Assembly: GCA_023105745.1 (NCBI GenBank)
Contig: JALGQZ010000003.1
Coordinates: 41,741,185 to 41,805,184, forward strand
Length of the DNA stretch: 64,000 bases
Source: Austropuccinia psidii
Taxonomy: Eukaryota; Basidiomycota; Pucciniomycetes; Pucciniales; Sphaerophragmiaceae
Direction: 5' to 3'
The notes below the pieces were generated by a model, which was not told the DNA's origin, ran no database searches, and saw only the letters and a list, made by a program, of their open reading frames with translations. Shown piece by piece: positions 56,951-64,000 of this stretch; within the stretch, counting starts at the first letter, position 1; each line of letters begins with the position of its first letter. The translations under genes and the position numbers were made by a program.

Positions 56951-58608
56951 ACTAACATTGTCCTTGTGCAGCTTAAGGTGGATTTCTCATAGATTCCATT
57001 CCTTATGCTTTCTCTGATTAATTCAGTAAACTGAGGTAAAATTGATTTGGGTATAGGAATTGGGTTCTTCTTCCAAGGTTCATGAGGTATGACTTCTATC
57101 TTGTAATGTTTTTCATATGAGGTTTTGAGTAATACTCTTTCTTCTTCACAGAAGGCTATTGCTTTTTCCCTTAAAGTAATAACATTCTTGAGTAAATTGA
57201 ATCATTCATTTGATAACCATCCAGGTGGGCCCAAATCAACTGTTTTCAGTTTTTCATGGGTGACCTTGAAAGTTTCTTGAAATATAGGTGGTGTTGGTGA
57301 TTAGGATTCTTCATAAGGACCCATTGACAAAGGTGGTCTTTCCAAAGGGGGTTAATGTCTTGAGGCATTGGCTCATTGACTGATCTCACCTTCTTCAGTA
57401 CTGATTTATATTTGGCTTCTAAAATTTGGTTATCCATCTTTAATTGGTTATTTTTAATTCTTTCCAAGAATTTTCTAGTGTCCTGAAATATTGAGGTCTT
57501 CACAATTCTTCTTTCTTCAATAAAATTTTTAGTGTAAGGTCATACAGAACCTACAACTTGGTGTGTAAGCCCTGTATATTACGTATACAAGTCCTGCATT
57601 CTAAGTCATGCAAGGATGTCCTTGCCTAATAAAAGAGTTTATCTTGATTTTGGAGCTCTTTTGAGCTTTATTTTGGATTCCACTTTACTCTTCTTTCATT
57701 CTTCAATATTCATGTTTCCCATTTGATGAAAGATTCTTCTGGTTGTTTTATTTCTTGATTAGACACTTTCTTGTCTTTATTGATGGCTTGGGACTTCACC
57801 TTGTTCATTGTGGCCAATTTTATAATGATAAACACCTGAAAAACCCCTTTTCCTGTTACACAAAGGGAGCAGTTTATTTTCATGCTAAGGATAAAAATAG
57901 TATTTCAGCACTTCTCTTCACTAGAACAATCTCCTCCTGCTTCTTGGCTTATTTTTCTTATAATTTTCCCTGCCAAAGTCTACAGGGGAAGAATTTTAGT
58001 GTCATGCTGAGGATCTCTTGCATCTTCAAGCTTCTTTAAAATCCCAAGGGCATTTAAAGCTGAGTGTTTTATATCATCTTGTTGATGCATCATGTTAAGT
58101 GAGTCCTGAGTCCATAATTAATCCGTTGAGTCATCCTTCAATCCAAAAATTCTGACCAGTAATTCTTGAATTTCAAATGAGTTTGAATCCAGAATAAAAT
58201 AAAGGGCAAAGGTCTTTTGTTGTCTACAGGTCCATCAATAAGGAACTCTTGCTTCTTTTTATGAAGAATCTTCTTTATTTTCAGTATTCTGATAATTTGT
58301 ATGTGATATAATGTTTTCAAATTATCTTGATATTTTTTCAAAAAAATTTACGTCCTTTGGTTCTTCTGGAATCCTAAAGTATCACTGTCATAAAAAAATA
58401 TAATAAAAATTGAAATTTAAAATAATAAGATAATTAAAAATTGAGCTTTGAAATTATTTAATTTATTGTAATAATATTCTTGAGAATGAGGGTCCCCCTC
58501 TCTATTTAAAAATCTTGAGTTGGTTTTCAAAGTTTGAAAATGATATACCCTCATACCCCCAAAAATTTCACTATAAGGGATAGTGTAAGAAGTAAGTTTA
58601 CCCACCAC
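56951..58608 (-). pseudogene. Family E gag-pol relic, upstream part
   Basis: Minus-strand continuation of E, 5' of the RT part at 23313-26074. Nearest the junction: PQFTELIRESIRNGIYEKS (about 56957-57030), the typical pre-RT segment, preceded by WKKNPIPIPKS and VTHEKLKTVDLGPPGWLSNE (about 57190-57260). Further upstream are 57246-57503 and 58138-58341 (GPVDNKRPLPFILFWIQTHL, FKNYWSEFLD). The frame at 58417-58608 is of unknown nature. Many stops. The assignment rests on collinearity with the RT part and on the pre-RT motifs. Confidence 0.65.
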
Positions 58609-59640
58609 TTAATTTTTTAGTGATATTTATAAGAATAAATAATGATACAATAAGCTTACATATTTTATCTTAAGGATTATTCAATATATTTTTTTTACAG
58701 TAAGGATAAAATAACCATTAATTGAGGTATGTGAGTAAAAATCTTAATTTAAAAGAAATAAATCTTAATCAAAATTAAGATCATGGAGCTGTTTGGTTAA
58801 AAGTGGTAATTTGGCTAATAAGAAAAAATTGGTGCTTTTGGGAGTATTTATAAGTAATATGAAATGAAGTAATAATCACATTTTGATACCTTTATTCATA
58901 TAATGACCTTTATTATGCCAAAACTCTTCCTTTTGGAATCATCATTGTGACTCAGACTTTATTTCAAGTCCATTCCCTTTATGGTTCAGATTTTCGGTCA
59001 CCCATAAATGCACTTGAGGTTTTACAAAAAAAATAAACAGTGAAATAATGAATTTTTACAATTAACAAGAAACTCTCTGCTTTTGGGGGATTTTCAATTC
59101 CATTTGGAATAAATAGCACATTGAGGTGTTATTGATATGTAAATTCCCCAAATTATGTCATCAATTTGTGAGTTTTTAATATAAATAGCTCCTTCAGAGC
59201 TCAATTAATTAATTCCTTGCGCAAATACTTCCTCTTTTCAAACAAGCTCCACTCACTTTCTTTCAATTAAAGAGGTATATGAAATTAATTGATCATTTCA
59301 AGCAAATTAATTGATGCAGAGTTTTTTTTGTAATTTTTTTTGAGTTGAAAATTTTAAGCCAATTCAATGGCTCTTGGTGTACTAATAGAAGAGAAAATAT
59401 AATGAATAGAAAAAGGAATATATTCGTGAGATCTTGAATGGGATATTCCCCTAATTCTTAGAGAAAAAAAAAATTGAAAAAAATAAAGAAAATATGTTCA
59501 AAAATTTTAAATTGGTACATCTTTCCAATTCTTTTTTATAATTACATAACATTAGAAAGTAAAAAAATAAATAAAACTTTACTTAGTTCATAGTCTTGCC
59601 TGGTATTTATCCTCCTTTGATAGTCTTTGCTCAATATTTT
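58609..59640. other. AT-rich stretch upstream of E, possible LTR or leader
   Basis: No convincing gene. It contains TATAAATA at 59180-59187 followed by GCTCCTTCAGAGCTC, which could be a promoter on the plus strand. Since E is on the minus strand this does not obviously serve it. Confidence 0.3.
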
Positions 59641-59659
59641 TGAATATTTTAAATAGGAA

Positions 59660-60556
59660 TTTGATGGTCTTTCCAAGGACCATTTGTTACTTTTTAATTG
59701 ATCCTGTTGATTATTTTAGTGGGCAGTTTATGGTCTTCCCAAGGACCATTATGTCATTTTTTTGTATTTTGAGCTCTTGTTGTGAATTTTAGTGGAAATT
59801 TTATGGTATTGCTAAGGACCTTTGGTTTCTTTGCTATGATCCTTGTTTATAGTCTTAACGTGCAGTTTATGTTATTTCCAAGGACCACATATTTGTTTTG
59901 TTAATATTTGAAGGGGCCACTTGTGGTATTTTCAAGAACCATTGATTGTTTGTTTGTTTTTTATATATAATACCTGTACAACTTAAAACCAAACATTTCA
60001 GTATTATCATTCTAGTAAAGGTCAAAAAACAGAGAAGCTTAAAGCCTTGCGTAGGGCCTTTATTTTTAGAGCCCTCTATAAGTAAAGAATTATTTTCAGT
60101 CAATCAAAATGAATGAATCAATCAGAAGTTTGATGTCTTGCTGAGGAAATGTTCTGTTTTTTGTGTGTTTTTAGCCATATTATGTTATATATATATATAT
60201 TATTATTATTATTATTATTTTGTATTTTGCCTTTTTGGTTAATGAGAACTGGAAACAGATAAAGTATCCATAAAATGCAACATTCAATGATAAGAAATGA
60301 GAAATGAGCAGTTTAAAGCCTTGCCCACAGATTTTTCCCATTTCATAGCCCTGTAGCATATCCAGATAAAAAATTGATTAGCAAATTAAAAAATCAAAAT
60401 TATAATTCATAAATGAATTAGGCAGTTTTAAGCCATGCTGAGGGCTTTTCATTTGTTTATTATAAGGCAATTGAGGTCATTCTCCTTGAATTTATTCCCT
60501 GAAAAATTAAATATATAAAGACAAATTAGAAGTTTATTGTCTTGCTAAGGAAACAT
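59660..60556. repeat. Degenerate tandem array of hairpin-forming units
   Basis: At least ten units built on a core like AGTTTATGGTCTTCCCAAGGACCATT, starting near 59660, 59726, 59800, 59864, 59918, 60036, 60126, 60309, 60422 and 60529; spacing about 55-180 bp. The core is an imperfect inverted repeat. Early units have ATGGTC/GACCAT stems (59664-59683 and 59730-59749, both perfect), later ones AAGCC/GGCTT stems (60430-60447 perfect). The array ends where the B LTR starts at 60557. Function unknown. Confidence 0.65.
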
Positions 60557-63500
60557 TGTCAGGTGTGGATATGAAACTTTGATTAAAAATCAAGTACTTT
60601 TTCTGTCCTCAAAATTTGTATAGGGTAAAAAATGAATAAAAAACAGTATGAAATATTATTTTTAAGAGAAAGACACGCCAATATTATTGGTTTAAACTTC
60701 ATAAATATAAAACAACAACATTATAAAGATTCATTGTTTTACCAACAATAAAAATGTATCCAAAAATACTCTACAAGAGATATTTAAGGCTACAAAAGAA
60801 ATTTCTTCTAGAGCGATTTCCATTTTAATTAATTGCTCAAAGAACTGCAAGCAATCAATTTAAGAAAAAATTCTTTAGAAATACATTTAAAGAGAAAACA
60901 CGCCCAAAAGTGACTACAGTGAATTTGGAAACAAAGTGACAAAGCTCACAGTCATGAAAGATGCTTTAATTCACCTATGGGGTGGTTCAAGGGGTAAAAT
61001 TGATTGTAAGAGTTACAAACAATGATTATAAGAATTTTTTCACGTGTTTCAAAGATTGAAAATGATTTCCGAAGGGTGGTTGGAAGATTTTATTGATTGG
61101 TTCAACAATGTTTAAACTAAATATAAAAGGAAAAGATTCTAACATGAAGAGAAAAGTGGGCCAAAGAAGACATTCTTTTATAGCCATCAATTTTCTTACT
61201 CCAAAAGTGAAATTTACTTGTTTCAGTCGTGGAAAACAATCTGACAACAGAACAGCCAATTATGGCTTCATTGAACATTGTTTTAGACCATAAAGGGCTG
61301 GTTTTAGCGATTTTTGGCTATTTTGAGCCATTTTAGACCGTTAAATCAGCCATTACTACAGTAATAGCTGGTCTAGAGCCTTAAAAACACGTCAGGATGT
61401 GTGTAAAAGATGTAGAAACAAGCTAAAGCTGTTTTCAAAAATACTGTTTTAACCTCGCAGTAATTTTACCCTCTTGGCAACAGTTAAAACTGCCCTGGTT
61501 GGTATCAAAACCTCATCATCAATTGAGATACAGACCCTGTGACCCACTTCCAGGCCAAAAGTTATGAACCTTTGCATGCATTTTGACATCCCAAGTGTGA
61601 GCCTTAGAGGTATTTTAATATACCCAAGAGACCACAAATAACAAAATAAGATACAAATGAAATAAAATGAATTTATTTATATTATCAAAAGAAAAATTGA
61701 AATAAAAATACAAATTTATATACAAAAATAAAAATTGAATAATAATTTTAAATAAAAATTACATTAAATTTTAAGATTATGAAAAGTCATTTTTACTTGA
61801 AAAAGTTAAGTAAAACTGAATTTTTCATAGAATTAGTGAAATTAAAATATTTTTGGTAAAAAGCTACATACAATATATCATAAATTTTTATCCAATAAAT
61901 AAACATAAGAAAATCACTTCACCATTGGATCCTTCATAAAAAATAAGGTAGGGTCAACTCTGGGTAAAATTTCTGTAACTCCAATCTAAATAAGCTTTAA
62001 TTAAGTCTTTAGTATTTTCTGTACAAAAGTTTAAAATCCTCAAAACCTTAATTTAATTCACACAAAATGTGGTGTCAAGCATTAATTTTTGTGTTAAAAT
62101 TGAGGTGTTGTGTGTAGTTTGGGAGTTATGACGAATTGAAATGTCAAAATGTGTGTGTGTATTACATAGGTGAACTGTAATCTACATATCAGGTATCACT
62201 TATTACAGTTGTGTACTGTAAAGCTGAATTGAATTGTATATGTAGATTACAAGTGTATTACATGATGAGAAATTAAAGAAAAAATAAATTGGAAATATTA
62301 AATCTGGGGGGGAAAGGTACTCTAGCTCCAAGGGGGAGCCAGACCCCCAAGATCCTTGTTGAAAGGCCAGAGGTGTCAAATTCTACTCAAACATTCATCA
62401 CCATTGGCCTGGAATTGACTCACAGGGTCTGTGACTCAATCGATGATGAGGTTTTGATACCAACCAGGGCAGTTTTAACTATTGCCAAGTGGGTAAAACT
62501 ACCCTTGAGTTAAAACATTGTTAGAAAAAACAATTTTTACTGGTTTCTACGTCTCTTGCACACCTTTTGAAGTGTTTCAAAGGCTCTGGACTAGGTATTA
62601 CTATAGTAATGGCTGAATTAAGGGTCTAAAATGGCTTAAAATAGCCACAATGGCTAAAATAAGCGCTTTTCTGGTCTAAAAAAGGGTTCAATGATGCCAT
62701 ATTTGACTTTTCTGTTTTCATAGTGGTTTCCACAGCTGACAAGAGTAAATTTCACTTTTGGAGTAAGAAAATTGATGACTGTAAAATAATGTCTTCTTTG
62801 CCCCACTTTTCTCTTCATGTTAGAATCTTTTCCTTTTATAATTAGTTTAAACACTGTTAAACCAATCAATAAGATATTCAAACCACCTTTTCTATATAAT
62901 TTTAAACCTTTTAACCACATTAAGCAATAATAATAATCATTGTTTGTAACTCTTAGAATCATTTTTACCCCTTGAACCACCCCATAATTGAAGTAAAGCA
63001 TCTTTCATCACTGTGAACTTTGTCACTTCATTTCCAAATTCACTCTTGTCACTTTTGGGAATTTTTATGCTTTAAATATCTTCTGCAAGACTTTGTTCTT
63101 TAATTAATTGCTTGCAGTCCTTTGCTCAATTAATTCCAATTGAAATTGCTCTTAAAGAAATTTCTTTTGTAGCCATAAATATCTCTTGTAGAGTATTTTT
63201 GGATGAATCTTTATCATTGGTAAAACAATAAATGTTTATAATATTCTTTTTTGTGTACTTATAAAGCTAAAAAAAATCAAATTGGTGTGTTTTCTCTTAA
63301 AAATACTATTTCACCATTTTTAATCATCATTTTTACCTTATCCAAATTTCAACAACAGGAAAAGTACTTGATTCTTAATCAAATTTTCATAACCACCCCA
63401 TACACAAAGCCTGTCAGCAAGGAGTTTGGGGGTCTGGCTCCCTTTTAAAGCTAGAGTTCCTTTCCCCCTGACCAGAATTAATCTTTCCAATTTATTTTTA

Positions 63501-64000
63501 CTTTAATTCCTCATCATGTAATACACTTGTAATTTACACATGCAATTCAATTGAGTTTTCACAGTACACAACTATAATAATTGATACCTCATATGTAGAT
63601 TCCAGTTCACTTGTGTAATACACGTGCACATTTTGACATTTCAATTCAAAATACTTCAATTCCTCATAACTTTTAAACTAAACACAACATCTCAATTTCA
63701 ACACACAAATTGATGGTTAAAACCACATATGGGGTGAATTAAATTAAGGTCTTGAGGATTCTCAACTTTTGTACAGAAAATAATCAAACCTTCATTTAAG
63801 CTTATTTAGAGTTGAGTTACAGAAATTTCATCCAGAGGTTACCCCACCTTATTTTTTATGAAGAATCCAATGGCAAAGTAACTTTTTACGTTTATTTATT
63901 TGATAAAAACCTATAATATATTTCATGTGACTTTTTGCCAAAAATATTTTAATTTCATTAATTTTATTGAAAATCCATTTTAACTTAATTTTTTCAAGTA
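60557..64000 (-). repeat. Family B LTR split by another B LTR, runs off the window
   Basis: Starts TGTCAGGTGTGG (for TGTAAGGTGTGG) and follows the B LTR on the plus strand to GACATCCCAAG at 61595. It resumes at 63410 (CCTGTCAGCAAGG) and continues to the window edge. Whether it is solo or part of a full element cannot be seen. Confidence 0.85.
61596..63404 (+). repeat. Solo family B LTR, inserted head-on into another B LTR
   Basis: Runs TGTGAGCCTTAGAGG to CCCCATACA (1809 bp), opposite in direction to the LTR that hosts it. Flanks CCAAG (61591-61595) and CAAAG (63405-63409) agree at four of five bases, consistent with an aged target duplication. Confidence 0.88.

Noticed and set aside
59180..59195. 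TATAAATA as the promoter of a host gene
   Set aside because: No coding frame follows on the plus strand; base composition makes such boxes common by chance.
60190..60220. TA and TTA microsatellite
   Set aside because: Short simple repeat in AT-rich DNA, not informative.
1..64000. CRISPR arrays, tRNA or rRNA genes, prophage or operon
   Set aside because: No regular spacer-repeat arrays, cloverleaf candidates, rRNA motifs or tight same-strand gene runs found by eye. The content is eukaryotic retroelement DNA.

Overview
The window is AT-rich DNA made almost entirely of LTR retrotransposons of the Ty3/gypsy (Metaviridae) type, stacked inside one another. I see no host gene, tRNA, rRNA, CRISPR array or bacterial-type operon. 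The pol proteins (chromodomain integrases, gag fused to pol, gag proteins opening MPSTRSG or MTTRRGS) resemble, from memory and not from a search, elements of rust fungi (Pucciniales), especially the very repeat-rich myrtle rust Austropuccinia psidii. I take the window to be an intergenic, probably heterochromatic tract of such a genome.

Six families can be told apart. A has 1.44 kb LTRs running TGTCAGCC...CAGCCTGACA. B has about 1.8 kb LTRs running, in sense, TGTGAGCCTTAGAGG...CACACCTTACA. C has about 1.96 kb LTRs with ends related to B. D is known only from a gag relic. E is known only from a pol relic. F is known from one 2.09 kb solo LTR. Layout from left to right: 1-9034 is a decayed C element on the minus strand. 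It sits in the protease region of A', an old plus-strand A copy whose pol and 3' LTR run on to 17517 and carry two solo B LTRs (12342-14176 and 15065-16862). Next come a solo F LTR (17938-20023), the D gag relic (20959-21828) and an A LTR fragment (21829 to about 22825).

From about 23.3 to 58.6 kb there is one deep nest. E pol (minus) is split by element B3 (plus, 26075 to about 56950). The 5' LTR of B3 is split by B2 (minus, 26504-48133). The 3' LTR of B2 is split by the youngest element, A (plus, 27699-37327, 5 bp target duplication GTTCA). The gag of B2 also holds a solo B LTR (43644-45482, GATCT). To the right lie a repeat array with hairpin-forming units (59.66-60.56 kb) and a B LTR split by another B LTR in the opposite direction (60557-64000).

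No element is intact. A has a double stop in gag, two 1-nt frameshifts, a lost protease aspartate and a chromodomain deletion. B2 has amber stops and a frameshift. B3 has lost its RT core. Gag and pol form one fused reading frame in A and B.

The most interesting signal is at the 5' end of gag. In families A, B and C a short upstream coding exon ends in a phase-1 GT donor. It is followed by a short intron (about 70-85 nt) whose tandem AG acceptors lead into two overlapping frames: the Gag N-terminus (P2) and a second, more ordered-looking protein (P1) of about 200-235 codons. The frames and positions are read from the sequence; the splicing and the two-protein interpretation are inference.
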